64,000 nucleotides of DNA from positions 31,599-95,598 of the forward strand of contig JAXMGQ010000013.1 in NCBI GenBank assembly GCA_046347195.1, read 5' to 3'. Under the pieces are notes generated by a model that was given only the letters and a program-made list of their open reading frames with translations, had not been told where the DNA came from and did not search any database. This document shows positions 8,802 through 17,230 of this stretch, piece after piece. The position numbers were made by a program, and so were the translations under genes. The stretch comes from TMP-86 sp046347195. Its GTDB lineage: Bacteria; Pseudomonadota; Gammaproteobacteria; Steroidobacterales; Steroidobacteraceae. How positions within the stretch are numbered: position 1 is the first letter of the stretch; the number at the start of each line of letters is the position of its first letter.

Positions 8802-11210
8802 TCAGTGCGGCCGGAAGCCGTCCACCCTCCAGACCGACGAGATCCACAGACCGAGGCCGTTCTCCGCAGCGGGGTCGAACAGGATGCCCGTGGGTCCATA
8901 GTAGCCATTGTCGGTGCTCTTCCAGCCGATGCTGCCGTCGGTGCGGACCTGCATCGCGCGGTAGCCGCTGACGATCCACAGTTCGCCGGGCTCCCCGAGA
9001 CGGATGGCATCGATGCGGCTGGTCGAGATCATCCGGCTGGATATCGCCGTGAGCGTGGATCCCGTCAGCTTCAGCACCGTGGCATTGCCATCGCTCGTGC
9101 CGATCAGGATCAGCTTGCCCTTGCCGGGAATGGCCTGGGCCGCCGTGATGAGGTCCAGGTACGATGCGACGACGCGAACACGCGAGCCGGCCACGCGGAC
9201 GATGTCGATTGCGCCTTCATCCTCGCTGCTGCCGGCGAAGCCGCGGGGCGCCGTGGACAGCACCATCAGCAGTTCAGCGCCGCTGGCGTCACGGCCAAGG
9301 GACTGGATGTCGGCGGTTATCATCGCGCCGAAGGAGTCATCATGGGATGGCAAGGTCAGCCGCCATTTCTCCGCACCGCTGGTCAGGTCGAGACCCACCA
9401 GTCGGGTCTGATCGAGCTGCAGAGTCGGATCGTATTCCCTGAAGGCAACGGCCGCGTAGGCGCGGCCGCGCCGGTCGGCATCGGCCAGTCCCATCGCCGT
9501 GAAGGCGGGGTAGGCGCCGGGCATGCCATAGCCCTGCCAGGTAGTCGACTTCTGCACGATCCTGCGAGCCGGCGTCGCACCGTAAACGTCCACCGCGCCA
9601 TCGTAGAAATGCGTCGCTGACACGACGATGTCGTCCAGCCCATCGCCGTCGACGTCGGCGACCTTGAGTGCGTAGTCGTTGCCCCAGCCCTGGAATTGCG
9701 GAACATCCTGGATGGCGAAGACCTTGCCGGTCCGCTCGTCGAGCGCGATCACCGAACCGGAATCGTAGGTATTGTCGGTGGTCCGGGATGCGAACACGAC
9801 CTGGCGGGAAGCATCGCCCAGCAAGCGGCCCACGGCGGGCGCCGTGAAGTAGGGATCGATGTCGCGGCTGGTGTTCTTCACGGTCCTCGTCGCCACGTCC
9901 GCGAGCACGAAGCGCTGCGGCCCGCTGCTGCCGGCATCGGCGCCCCACAGCAGGTCGGGCTTGCCATCGTGGTCGACATCGCCCACCGCGATCTGGGTCA
10001 CTCCCCATTCGGGGTTGGTGATGTCGTACTGGGCGATGCCGGTGGCGGCATCGACGACATGCACCGAGCCCCATTGCCCATCGCCGATCAACAACTGCTC
10101 GGGTGAGCCGGCTGCAATTCCGTGGGCAACCTCGAGCGATTGGATGTTGATGGGTGTCGCGACCTGCCACTGGCGCGCGCCGCTGACCGTGTCGATGCCA
10201 TCCACCCGTCCCCATCCCTCGGACACTACCAGCAGGCGCGAGTGCGGTGCACTCCCCCGCGCCAGCACCAGCTTCGCCGCTTCCGGCTGGTCGGCTGGGT
10301 CCACGCGCAACTGGCTTTCGTGGGTCGCGCCGTCATAGATCGTGACCGAGCCGGGACCATCGGCCGTGCCCGGCATGACGTATTGCGCCACCGCGATTTC
10401 CAGCGCCGGATCGTCGTCCATCTGTCCGACGATCATGTCGTTGTAGGAGAACATGGGCGCCGGCAGGCTCCACAGCTGCCGGCCACGCTCGTCGAACACG
10501 GCGGCCTGCACCGAGCTTCCGAGCAGGTACTGAGTGTGGCCGCGATGATCGAAATCTCCGATGGCGCAGAAGGTGACGTCCTGTATCGGGAACTGCCGCG
10601 TCCTCGCCGGCTTCAACCGCTTGGTTTGCGCCGCATAGAACCGGATCGACCCATCCAGCCCGCAGACGGCGAGTTCATCCGCATCGCGGGTTGCGCCCGG
10701 AAGCAACAGCAGCTTTGCGATGCCGCCTGGCTGGCGTTCGCTGGCGAACACCTCGTCGAACGAATGCCTCGCCGGGTCGTACACGAGGGCGTACCAATGG
10801 TCGTTCGAAGGACCCGGAAAGGTATCGGTGGGAATCTGCACGTGAGTGGTCGAGGCGAAGATCTCGGTGCGACCGCGATTGTCATAGAGTTCCAGCCCGG
10901 AGCAGCCCAGGCACTGGCCCCAGGCGGAAAAGCTCGCGGCGGCGGGATGGCCAGAGGGAGCTGGCGGCAGCCCGGGTGCAACGAGTGGCTCGTTGATCAC
11001 GGTCCGATTCCGGGACCGGGCGTTGCCGGGCGCGGCGGAATGATTGATCCGATCCCCCTTCCCTGACCTGATCACCTGTCCGCGATCATCCACCACGATT
11101 TGTGATTCACGTTGCTCCTTGCCTGGAGCAGGCGGAGGATTGGCGAACACGGGTAAAAGGAGGATGCAGCAGAGGAATGCCGCGAGGGGCTTGATGCAGG
11201 GAGATGTCAT
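8802..11210 (-). CDS. Large exported FG-GAP / VCBS-type beta-propeller protein
   Basis: An 802-residue secreted protein. ATG 11210 has ribosome site GGAAGAG 7 bases upstream, and the signal peptide is MTSPCIKPLAAFLCCILLLP, cleaved near VFA-NPP. Calcium-loop motifs typical of FG-GAP repeats occur: GDFDHRG, GDVDHDGKPDLL and ADVDGDGLDDIVVSA. The rest is WD-like blades (LALDERTGKV-type strands). Such proteins serve as cell-surface or periplasmic binding scaffolds. No catalytic motif is visible. It lies downstream of nnrS copy 2 on the same strand, but a gap of about 180 bp argues against one operon. Confidence 0.75.
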   Translation of the reverse strand: MTSPCIKPLAAFLCCILLLPVFANPPPAPGKEQRESQIVVDDRGQVIRSGKGDRINHSAAPGNARSRNRTVINEPLVAPGLPPAPSGHPAAASFSAWGQCLGCSGLELYDNRGRTEIFASTTHVQIPTDTFPGPSNDHWYALVYDPARHSFDEVFASERQPGGIAKLLLLPGATRDADELAVCGLDGSIRFYAAQTKRLKPARTRQFPIQDVTFCAIGDFDHRGHTQYLLGSSVQAAVFDERGRQLWSLPAPMFSYNDMIVGQMDDDPALEIAVAQYVMPGTADGPGSVTIYDGATHESQLRVDPADQPEAAKLVLARGSAPHSRLLVVSEGWGRVDGIDTVSGARQWQVATPINIQSLEVAHGIAAGSPEQLLIGDGQWGSVHVVDAATGIAQYDITNPEWGVTQIAVGDVDHDGKPDLLWGADAGSSGPQRFVLADVATRTVKNTSRDIDPYFTAPAVGRLLGDASRQVVFASRTTDNTYDSGSVIALDERTGKVFAIQDVPQFQGWGNDYALKVADVDGDGLDDIVVSATHFYDGAVDVYGATPARRIVQKSTTWQGYGMPGAYPAFTAMGLADADRRGRAYAAVAFREYDPTLQLDQTRLVGLDLTSGAEKWRLTLPSHDDSFGAMITADIQSLGRDASGAELLMVLSTAPRGFAGSSEDEGAIDIVRVAGSRVRVVASYLDLITAAQAIPGKGKLILIGTSDGNATVLKLTGSTLTAISSRMISTSRIDAIRLGEPGELWIVSGYRAMQVRTDGSIGWKSTDNGYYGPTGILFDPAAENGLGLWISSVWRVDGFRPH

Positions 11211-11392
11211 GGCTTGTCTCTTCCGTAAGTTCCACGTGCCAAAGATCAGATCCAGTACAGCATAGCAAGTCCAAGCATTTCCCAGCCATCTGATCTGGCC
11301 GGCCACGAAATATGTGAACCTCGCGACTTTCCTCGCCCGACCGAACCCCACTGGCAGGGCGACCGAGCAGCAGCCTGGCGCCAGCCTCGGGA

Positions 11393-12547
11393 TCAGCCAG
11401 GCTGGCCGTCGGCGCGCGATCGCGTCAGGATCGGCCAGTAGCGCACGGCGTAAAGCAGGAAGGCCAGCGACCACAGCGCGCCCGACCACAGGACGCTGGC
11501 CACGTAGTACTGCGGCACCACCAACGGACCGAGCACGCGCACCACGGCCGCGGCCGCGACCAGCGCGAAGCACGCGGTCTCGAAGCCGTCGGCCCTGAGC
11601 GGACGCCCGGTGTGGCCGCGCGCCGTTCGCACCATCATGCCGATCGTCAGGCCGCCGATCGCACCCAGGGTGAGCGCGTGCACCGCCAGCGGCCGCGCGA
11701 CCCAGCCTGCCTCGGTTGCGGCGCGCAGCAGCAGGTGAATGGGGATCCAGGCGTAGGCGAGATGCAGCACCCACAACAGCGGTGTGTGCAACGTCCTGCG
11801 CGTGTCCCACAACGCGAGACGCCAGGCATGCACGCCGGCCAGCGCCACTGCCAGCACGATCAGCGGCAAGCCATGGACGCGCAGCAGGTCGGCGACCAGC
11901 AGCAGCAGCACGCCGCCCAGTGCCGCGCGCTCGACGTACAGGTTGCGACGCGCGCGCGCGCCCGGCACCCCGTTGTTGGTGAACATCGGCACGACGCGGC
12001 CCGTCATCACCGACATGATGAACAGGATCACGTCCAGCCCGAGCTGCAGGCCCGCCCAGGCCGGCAGCGCGATCACGCCGCGCTCGGCCAGATGAATGCA
12101 TGCCAGCGCCAGCGCCAGCAGCAGCAGCAGGCCGACGAAGAAGTAATTGCGCCGGTTACGCGCACGCCACAGCGGTACGCCGATCCCCGCGGCCACGCCG
12201 AGCGGGAAGGCGACGTTGACCACGGCCGCTGCAGTGCTCCATGGCGTGAGCACCAGCACGCGCCCGGCCAGCCAGAGCGCGGCCAGCGCCGCGAGCAACG
12301 GGCCGGTCGGCGTCGGCCTGCCCGTCCAGTTGCGTACCGCCGTGAACAGGAACCCCGTGACGACCGCCAGCGTATAGCCGAACAGCATCTCGTGCGCATG
12401 CCACGTCGGCCCCGCCAGGTACGCATGCGGCAGCCACCCGGCGAACTGCAGCGCCCACAGCGCTGCCGAGCAGGCGCTGAACAGCGCGGCCAGCAGGTAG
12501 AACGGGCGGAAGCCCAGCTGCCACAGGGCGTGGCCGCCCGTGTTCAT
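11393..12547 (-). CDS. nnrS: NnrS family protein (copy 2, intact)
   Basis: A 384-residue polytopic membrane protein of the NnrS family, which relieves NO-dependent stress on metal centres. Hallmarks are LGFRPFYLLAALFSA, WHAHEMLFGYTLAVVTGFL, WTGRPTPTG, MTGRVVPMFTNNGVPG and a late His-rich helix HALTLGAIGGLTIGMMVRT. About 12 membrane spans can be counted. Its ATG at 12547 overlaps the stop of the DUF2249 gene by 4 bases (ATGA), so the two are translationally coupled. It lies downstream of nsrR and an NsrR-like operator. Confidence 0.92.
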   Translation of the reverse strand: MNTGGHALWQLGFRPFYLLAALFSACSAALWALQFAGWLPHAYLAGPTWHAHEMLFGYTLAVVTGFLFTAVRNWTGRPTPTGPLLAALAALWLAGRVLVLTPWSTAAAVVNVAFPLGVAAGIGVPLWRARNRRNYFFVGLLLLLALALACIHLAERGVIALPAWAGLQLGLDVILFIMSVMTGRVVPMFTNNGVPGARARRNLYVERAALGGVLLLLVADLLRVHGLPLIVLAVALAGVHAWRLALWDTRRTLHTPLLWVLHLAYAWIPIHLLLRAATEAGWVARPLAVHALTLGAIGGLTIGMMVRTARGHTGRPLRADGFETACFALVAAAAVVRVLGPLVVPQYYVASVLWSGALWSLAFLLYAVRYWPILTRSRADGQPG

Positions 12548-12810
12548 CCCCCGCAGCTACCGCAGCAGTTGCCTTTCGTCCTGCCGATGCGCACGCGCCA
12601 GGTAGCCGGACCCTGCTCGAGGTAATCCCAGCTGAACTGCCCGTGGTAATTGGACTGGAACTGCTGTCGCAGCGGCCGCGGGTCGTGATCGTTGACCAGC
12701 TGCAGCGCGCCCCCGGCCGGGAGCGAAGCGAAGGTCGAGAAGATCAGTGCGTGGCGCTCGTGCGGCACGATGGTGCGCACGTCGATCGTGGCGTGAAAGG
12801 GCTCGGTCAT
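12544..12810 (-). CDS. DUF2249 (TusA-like) protein with Cys-rich tail
   Basis: An 88-residue protein of the DUF2249 family (PF10006), often encoded with NO/denitrification genes. I prefer ATG 12810 (MTEPFHATIDVRT) because GGAG lies 6 bases upstream; an in-frame ATG at 12822 would cover that site. Family marks are the IDVRTIVPHERHALIF strand-helix, the GGALQLVNDHDPRPLRQQF loop and the GQFSWDYLEQGPATWRVRI C-terminal strands. It ends in GNCCGSCGG, a cysteine/glycine tail that could bind metal or NO-modified iron. It is coupled to nnrS. The operator at 12837-12859 places it under NsrR. Confidence 0.88.
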   Translation of the reverse strand: MTEPFHATIDVRTIVPHERHALIFSTFASLPAGGALQLVNDHDPRPLRQQFQSNYHGQFSWDYLEQGPATWRVRIGRTKGNCCGSCGG

Positions 12811-12836
12811 GCGGATCTCCATACGGGTGGCATTTG

Positions 12837-12859
12837 AAGATGTAAATTCTATATATCTT
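12837..12859. promoter_or_regulatory. Candidate NsrR operator upstream of DUF2249-nnrS
   Basis: Two half-sites, AAGATGTAAAT and (reverse complement) AAGATATATAG, are arranged 11-1-11. This fits the NsrR pattern of inverted AAGATGYATTT repeats. It overlaps the stop codon of nsrR and ends 27 bases before the chosen DUF2249 start, so bound NsrR could block a promoter for the last two genes. Confidence 0.6.
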
Positions 12860-13344
12860 TACCGGCTGGCGGCAAGTGGTCGCCGCGCGGGACGCCGGCT
12901 GCGCTGCAGGCGCAGCAGCGGCACGACGGCCGGCGGCGGGCGCGTGTTCAGCAGGTCGCGCAGCGTATAGCCGTCGAGGTGCTGCAGGAAGGCACGCTGC
13001 GCATCGCGCAGCACGCCCTGCAGCCGGCAGGAGGGCAACAGCCGGCAGTCGCTGTGCCGGGCCGCGTCCAGGCAGTCCGCCGGGGCCAGCGTTTCCTCCG
13101 TGGCGCGCACCACGGCGCCGACGCGAATCTCTTCTGCCGGGCCCGCGAGGCGCATGCCGCCGCCCTTGCCGCGCAGCGTCTCGACGTAGCCCAGCCGGGC
13201 GAGCTGGTGCACGACCTTCATCAGGTGATTCTCCGAGATCGCGTGGCCCGCGGCGATCTCACTGATCGTGCACAACTGGCCCTGGCGGTAGGCGAGGTGC
13301 ATCAGCACGCGCAGGGAGTAGTCGGTGAAGCGGGTGAGTTGCAT
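12859..13344 (-). CDS. nsrR: Rrf2-family NO-sensing repressor NsrR
   Basis: A 161-residue Rrf2 winged-helix regulator. The N-terminal helix MQLTRFTDYSLRVLMHLAY, recognition region AISENHLMKVVHQLARLGYV and wing RGKGGGMRLA are all typical. Three cysteines, C91, C100 and C106 (CLDAARHSDCRLLPSC), match the iron-sulfur ligands of NsrR in spacing. NO damages the cluster and releases DNA. The following RLQGVLRDAQRAFLQHLDGYTL helix is also conserved. Genes downstream are a DUF2249 protein and nnrS, common NsrR targets. Operator-like sequences lie both upstream (13389) and at its stop codon. Confidence 0.9.
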   Translation of the reverse strand: MQLTRFTDYSLRVLMHLAYRQGQLCTISEIAAGHAISENHLMKVVHQLARLGYVETLRGKGGGMRLAGPAEEIRVGAVVRATEETLAPADCLDAARHSDCRLLPSCRLQGVLRDAQRAFLQHLDGYTLRDLLNTRPPPAVVPLLRLQRSRRPARRPLAASR

Positions 13345-13388
13345 GGCGGTGGCGGCGTGGCGCTTCGAATTGCCGAAGCATCATAGCA

Positions 13389-13411
13389 AAGATGCATGCA
13401 GAATACATCTC
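13389..13411. promoter_or_regulatory. Candidate NsrR operator upstream of nsrR
   Basis: An 11-1-11 inverted repeat with half-sites AAGATGCATGC and (reverse complement) GAGATGTATTC. The second half is close to the consensus AAGATGYATTT. It ends 45 bp before the nsrR start, which suggests autoregulation. Confidence 0.62.
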
Positions 13412-13420
13412 ATTGAACCC

Positions 13421-13448
13421 CGGCCGGCGACTTGCCGTTCGCCGGCCG
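13421..13448 (-). terminator. Perfect 10-bp hairpin after the 14280-13456 gene
   Basis: CGGCCGGCGA and TCGCCGGCCG pair perfectly around an 8-base loop. It lies 8 bases beyond the stop of the secreted coiled-coil gene on the minus strand and just before the nsrR operator. No U-run follows, but the position suits a transcript end. Confidence 0.45.
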
Positions 13449-13455
13449 ACTCGCT

Positions 13456-14280
13456 TCAGCGCAGCGGGGTCCCTTTGAGCAGCGCGTCGGCGCGCGCAGG
13501 ATCCCCGCTGATGCGCACGACCACTTGTCCAGGAGCATGCGCAACCGGTGGCAATACGACCACCAGATCCGCCTGCGGATTGCCGTCCTTGTCCTGGTAA
13601 TCCTGGCGATAGCCCTTGCCGACGGCAGATCCCATCGGCTTGAACGCACCACTCATCGTGACGTCGGTCTCGCCGTAGATCATCGTGAATTGCGCGGTTT
13701 CGTCGCGAGACACCTCGGTGCCGATCGCGCTCATCTCCGCCTCGGCCGCGCTGTCGGTCATCAGCGCCTCGCGCTCCGCCGCCAGCTTGTCGCTTTCCTC
13801 CGAGATGGCCCCGAGCGCGGTGTAGTTCTTCTGATTGGTGGCCGCCTCGACTCGCCTGGCCAGATCTGCCTGCCGGCGATCCAGATCGGCGAGTTTCGCC
13901 TCCTTGGCCTTGTTGCGCGCATCGGCCCGGGCCCTCACGGCCTGCGTCTTCTTCAGCGCGGCGGCGCCACGCGCCTGCATCTCCGCCTGGCTCCGGTTGA
14001 ATGTTCGTGAGAACGACCAGCGGGTGAAATCGTACGTGGGGCTGGCGCAGATGAAGGTGACGACCGGCTCGGTGCGCGAGTCGGTCGCGGTCCATCCGGC
14101 AGGCGCCTGCGGCGCCATGCGCCGGAACAGGGCAAAGCCATCGGCATAGGCCTTCGCCTCGGCGGCAGTGGGCGGCCGCTTGGGTCCGTCGCAATCGGCG
14201 GTGGCCACTTGCGCGGCGGAGAGCATCGCGACGCTCGATATCGTCAGCGCCAGAATCCGGGACGAAGCTCGCCATCTCAT
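13456..14280 (-). CDS. Exported protein with central coiled coil, function unknown
   Basis: A 274-residue protein. ATG 14280 (MRWRASSRILALTISSVAML) has ribosome site GAGGTG and begins a signal peptide ending near VATA-DCDG. Two cysteines (ADCDGP, TFICASP) may form a disulfide. Residues of about 100-190 are charged, Ala-rich helix (SQAEMQARGAAALKKTQAV, LADLDRRQADLARRVEAA, ISEESDKLAAEREAL), a likely coiled coil. A beta-rich C-domain follows (TMIYGETDVTMSG, ADLVVVLPPVAHAPGQVVV). I do not recognise a named family. The signal peptide suggests the periplasm. Confidence 0.7.
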   Translation of the reverse strand: MRWRASSRILALTISSVAMLSAAQVATADCDGPKRPPTAAEAKAYADGFALFRRMAPQAPAGWTATDSRTEPVVTFICASPTYDFTRWSFSRTFNRSQAEMQARGAAALKKTQAVRARADARNKAKEAKLADLDRRQADLARRVEAATNQKNYTALGAISEESDKLAAEREALMTDSAAEAEMSAIGTEVSRDETAQFTMIYGETDVTMSGAFKPMGSAVGKGYRQDYQDKDGNPQADLVVVLPPVAHAPGQVVVRISGDPARADALLKGTPLR

Positions 14281-14339
14281 GGGACACCTCGATTCGTGGA
14301 CCTTCGACCGGCCACTGAGCGCCATCATACCAGCGACGG

Positions 14340-14399
14340 CCCCTGCCCGAGCGATTCATCGGTCAGCCCAAACGCCCCTCACTTTCGAATTCGAAGCAG
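14340..14399 (+). repeat. Dispersed 60-bp intergenic repeat, copy 1
   Basis: About 60 bases here resemble 28401-28460 at roughly 80 % identity. They share a core CAGCCCAAACGCCCCTCAC and the ends CCCCTGCCCGA and GAATTC..AGCAG. Both copies lie 130-200 bp upstream of plus-strand genes. The remaining space between 14281 and 14531 holds no gene that I can support. Confidence 0.5.
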
Positions 14400-14531
14400 C
14401 CTGGACGCTGAGGAGACCCGCAGAAAATGTCCGGCATCGAGCGGAACAGTGTACGAAGCGGGTCGGCTCCATGGCAGCAGCTCGCTGCGATGCTGTAGCA
14501 TCGCCCAATTCACCTGCGAAGGATCCTCGAC

Positions 14532-16208
14532 ATGATATCCACCGGCTTTCGCTCACTGGCAGTCCCGTTGATCACAGCCATGGGACTCGCCGTCGCGGCG
14601 GCGCCGCGAGCGCAGGCACAGGCACCGACACCGACACCGACACAAGCGGCTCCAACTCCCCCATGCTCCGCGAATACAGCGGTCAGAACCGCGGACGGAC
14701 CCGTGTGCGGGCTCGTCGGCGACGGGGTGGTGAACTATCTCGGCATTCCCTATGCCCTGCCGCCAACCGGAAAGCTTCGCTGGAATGCGCCGCAACCCAT
14801 GAAACCCTGGCGGCAGGAACTCATCGCCACGAAGGCCGCTGCGACCTGTGCGGCGCCCGGCGGTCGGGATGGCATTGCGGGGAGCGAAGACTGCCTGTAT
14901 CTCGATGTGCAGGTGCCTGCCGGCACCAGGGCGAATGCCCGGCTGCCCGTCATGGTGGAAATCCATGGCGGCGGCTTTCTGGTGACGGCCTTCGGCACGC
15001 TGCCTGACACCACGCCGATGGGCCAGCATGTGATAGTCGTCAATGTGGAATATCGCACAGGCATCATGGGCTTCCTTGCTGCGCAGGCCCTGGGTCCGCA
15101 CTCCGGCAATTACGGCATCCAGGATCAGCAGGCGGCGCTGCGCTGGGTACAACGCAACATTGCGGGTTTCGGCGGCGACCCGGGCAATGTGACGATCATC
15201 GGAACATCGGCGGGCGGCGCGAGTGTGTGCATCCACGCCATTTCGCCGGAATCAAAAGGCTTGTTCCAGAAGGGGATCAGCAGGAGCGGTTTCTACAATG
15301 CAGCGGTGAGCGCGGACCAGATCTGGCAGCTGGCAGACTGCAAGTCCCAGCTCCTCAGCGAGGAGGAGGCTCAGGCCACAGGCGCACGGTTCGTCGCCAA
15401 GGTAGGCTGCGCCGGCGCAGCCGATGTGGCGGCCTGCCTGCGTGAACTGCCCGCCGCGAAGCTGATCAACAGCGCCTCCTCGACCATGTCTCCGGCGAGC
15501 GCCGGCACGATCGCGCCGATCGTCAACGGGACGACGATCCCGATGTCGCCTGGCAAGGCATTCAGGACCGGCCAGGTGAACGACATCAGCCTGATCATCG
15601 GTGTCGACCGGGACGAGATCAACGGTGGAGTCACGCCGCCGAGCACCGTCGCCTACAGCGATGAGGCCTACGACAAGCTGCTGAAGGAGAAGTACGGAAT
15701 ACTCGCGGAGCGCGTCAGCCAGCTGTATCCGCTCGAACGTTTCCCGCATCCCGCGGGTTTCCTCGCATTCCGCAGCGCCGTTGCGGATGCGGATTCGGTA
15801 TGCCCCGCACTGGCTTCCTTCCGGCATCTTTCCAGGCATGTGCGCGTCTACGCCTACCAGATCGACGATGCCGCGGCGCCGGTGAGTTTCCTCGACAGGA
15901 AATGGCCCTGGGGTTCTTTCCATGGCGCGGGCGGTTCCGTCATCGAGATCCCGATGGACAAGGGATTGCCCGAGACCAGCGGCCACGCGGTGCTGATTGC
16001 CCAGGTGAGGAATGCCGAGCTGGGCTTCCTGCGCACCGGCGATCCCACCGCTCCTGGCGCACCATACTGGCCGCGCTATACCAGTGAAGAAGCCATGGTG
16101 CTGTCGCTGCAGCAGGCAGGCGACAGCGCCCTGCTGCCGGCCGCCGTGATCGCGAAGCAGCATCACTGCGATTTCTGGGATGCGGTTACACTCGAGCCCA
16201 CGCACTGA
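14532..16208 (+). CDS. Type-B carboxylesterase, secreted
   Basis: A 558-residue exported esterase of the carboxylesterase/lipase type-B family (PF00135). The signal peptide at 1-31 ends near RAQAQA and is followed by a Pro/Thr linker. Diagnostic motifs are FLGIPYALPPTG-like YLGIPYALPPTGKLRW, EDCLYLDVQVPAG, oxyanion loop IHGGGFLVTAFG and nucleophile elbow GTSAGGASV. The acid lies in the GVDRDEINGG region and the His in WGSFHGAGGSVIEIPM. It hydrolyses carboxylic esters in the periplasm or outside. The Thr-Pro tract (PTPTPTQAAPTPP) at about residues 33-45 is low-complexity. Confidence 0.9.
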   Translation: MISTGFRSLAVPLITAMGLAVAAAPRAQAQAPTPTPTQAAPTPPCSANTAVRTADGPVCGLVGDGVVNYLGIPYALPPTGKLRWNAPQPMKPWRQELIATKAAATCAAPGGRDGIAGSEDCLYLDVQVPAGTRANARLPVMVEIHGGGFLVTAFGTLPDTTPMGQHVIVVNVEYRTGIMGFLAAQALGPHSGNYGIQDQQAALRWVQRNIAGFGGDPGNVTIIGTSAGGASVCIHAISPESKGLFQKGISRSGFYNAAVSADQIWQLADCKSQLLSEEEAQATGARFVAKVGCAGAADVAACLRELPAAKLINSASSTMSPASAGTIAPIVNGTTIPMSPGKAFRTGQVNDISLIIGVDRDEINGGVTPPSTVAYSDEAYDKLLKEKYGILAERVSQLYPLERFPHPAGFLAFRSAVADADSVCPALASFRHLSRHVRVYAYQIDDAAAPVSFLDRKWPWGSFHGAGGSVIEIPMDKGLPETSGHAVLIAQVRNAELGFLRTGDPTAPGAPYWPRYTSEEAMVLSLQQAGDSALLPAAVIAKQHHCDFWDAVTLEPTH

Positions 16209-16260
16209 TTCCTGGTCATGTTCGTGGCGCTCTGCCATCTGCATTGTCCAAGGTCATGAG

Positions 16261-17080
16261 ATGGTGAGTGCCCCGCGGAGCAGGCATGGGCGTGCCGCCC
16301 TGCTGATGCTGGGCAGTACGCTCGGTTTCGGCCTGATGGCAATTTTCATCCGGCTCGCGTCGAAGGCCATCCCGACCTGGGAAGTGGCGTTCTTCCGCAA
16401 TACCTTCGGCTTCCTGACGCTGCTGCCGCTGCTCGCCGTGCCGGTGTCGCGCAGGCGCAGGCCCGTCGCCGCGTTTGCCGCCAGCGTGCGCACCGACCAG
16501 CTTCCGCGCTACTTCATTCGTACCGCCATCGGCATCGCCAGCATGGTCTGCGGTTTCTGGGCAATCGCCCACCTGCCGCTGGCGCAGGCCATTGCGCTCG
16601 CCTATTCCTCGCCGATCTTCGTCACCATCGCCGCCATCCTGATGCTGGGCGAGCGCGTGCGCGCGCGCCGCTGGACGGCGGTGGCGCTGGGCTTCATCGG
16701 AGTGCTGGTGATCGTGCGGCCGTGGTCGCATGCCTTCAGCGCCGGTTCCCTGGTGGCGGTGGCGGCCGCGATGTTGAGCGCCCTGGTGGCCATCCAGATC
16801 AAGCAGCTCTCCCGGGTCGACAAGGCCGACACGATCGTGTTCTGGACCTATGCGCTGTGGGTGCCCATGTCATTTTTCCCCTCGCTGTTCGTCTGGCGCT
16901 GGCCCGGGGGCACCGACTGGCTGTGGTTGCTGATGACCGGATTGATGGGCACCGCCGGGCAGGTGCTGTGGACGCGCGCCCTGAAGCTGGGAGACGTGTC
17001 CGCGCTGACGCCGATCAGCTTCACCGCGGTGCCGTGGTCACCTTGAGCTGGCTGCTGTTCGATGAAACGCTGGATGGCAA
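16261..17080 (+). pseudogene. EamA/DMT-family transporter, frameshifted and truncated by IS remnant
   Basis: A drug/metabolite transporter with about nine membrane spans read from ATG 16261 (MVSAPRSRHGRAALLML). It has two EamA halves: GFGLMAIFIRLASKAIPTWE and ARRWTAVALGFIGVLVIVRPW, then LMTGLMGTAGQVLWTRALKL. Near 17036 one G is missing, and the frame moves from TAVPWSP-stop to VVTLSWLLFDETLDG, the expected EamA ending. The last helix is then cut at 17078 by the end of an ISL3-type element, whose final codons supply NPYVA-stop. The last 20-30 residues of the family are missing. It follows the carboxylesterase by 52 bp. Confidence 0.8.
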
Positions 17081-17119
17081 TCCCTACGTCGCGTAACCCA
17101 CTCGAAATTCAACAGAGCC
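17078..17119 (+). mobile_element. 42-bp remnant of ISL3-type element (right end only)
   Basis: These bases equal the last 42 bp of the full copies at 20929-22346 and 49083-50500: the terminal transposase codons NPYVA, the TAA stop and the right inverted repeat ending AACAGAGCC. No left part remains, so it is a deletion relic or a one-ended insertion in the EamA gene. Confidence 0.85.
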
Positions 17120-17230
17120 AGTTTTTACATCGCCCATCGCGAGGCGCGACTGGCGCGCGAGCGGCGCAGCACGGCACCGAGCGAGGCAGTCGAACCTGGC
17201 AACTGACGACTGCAGGCGATGTGCACCTGG

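Noticed and set aside
13259..14359. An Arg/Gly-rich 366-codon minus-strand frame
   Set aside because: It overlaps the coiled-coil protein gene in another frame; that frame has a leader and ribosome site, this one has neither.
14600..14680. CRISPR-like short repeats (ACACCGACACCGACA)
   Set aside because: This is the coding repeat for the Thr-Pro linker of the carboxylesterase, with no spacers.
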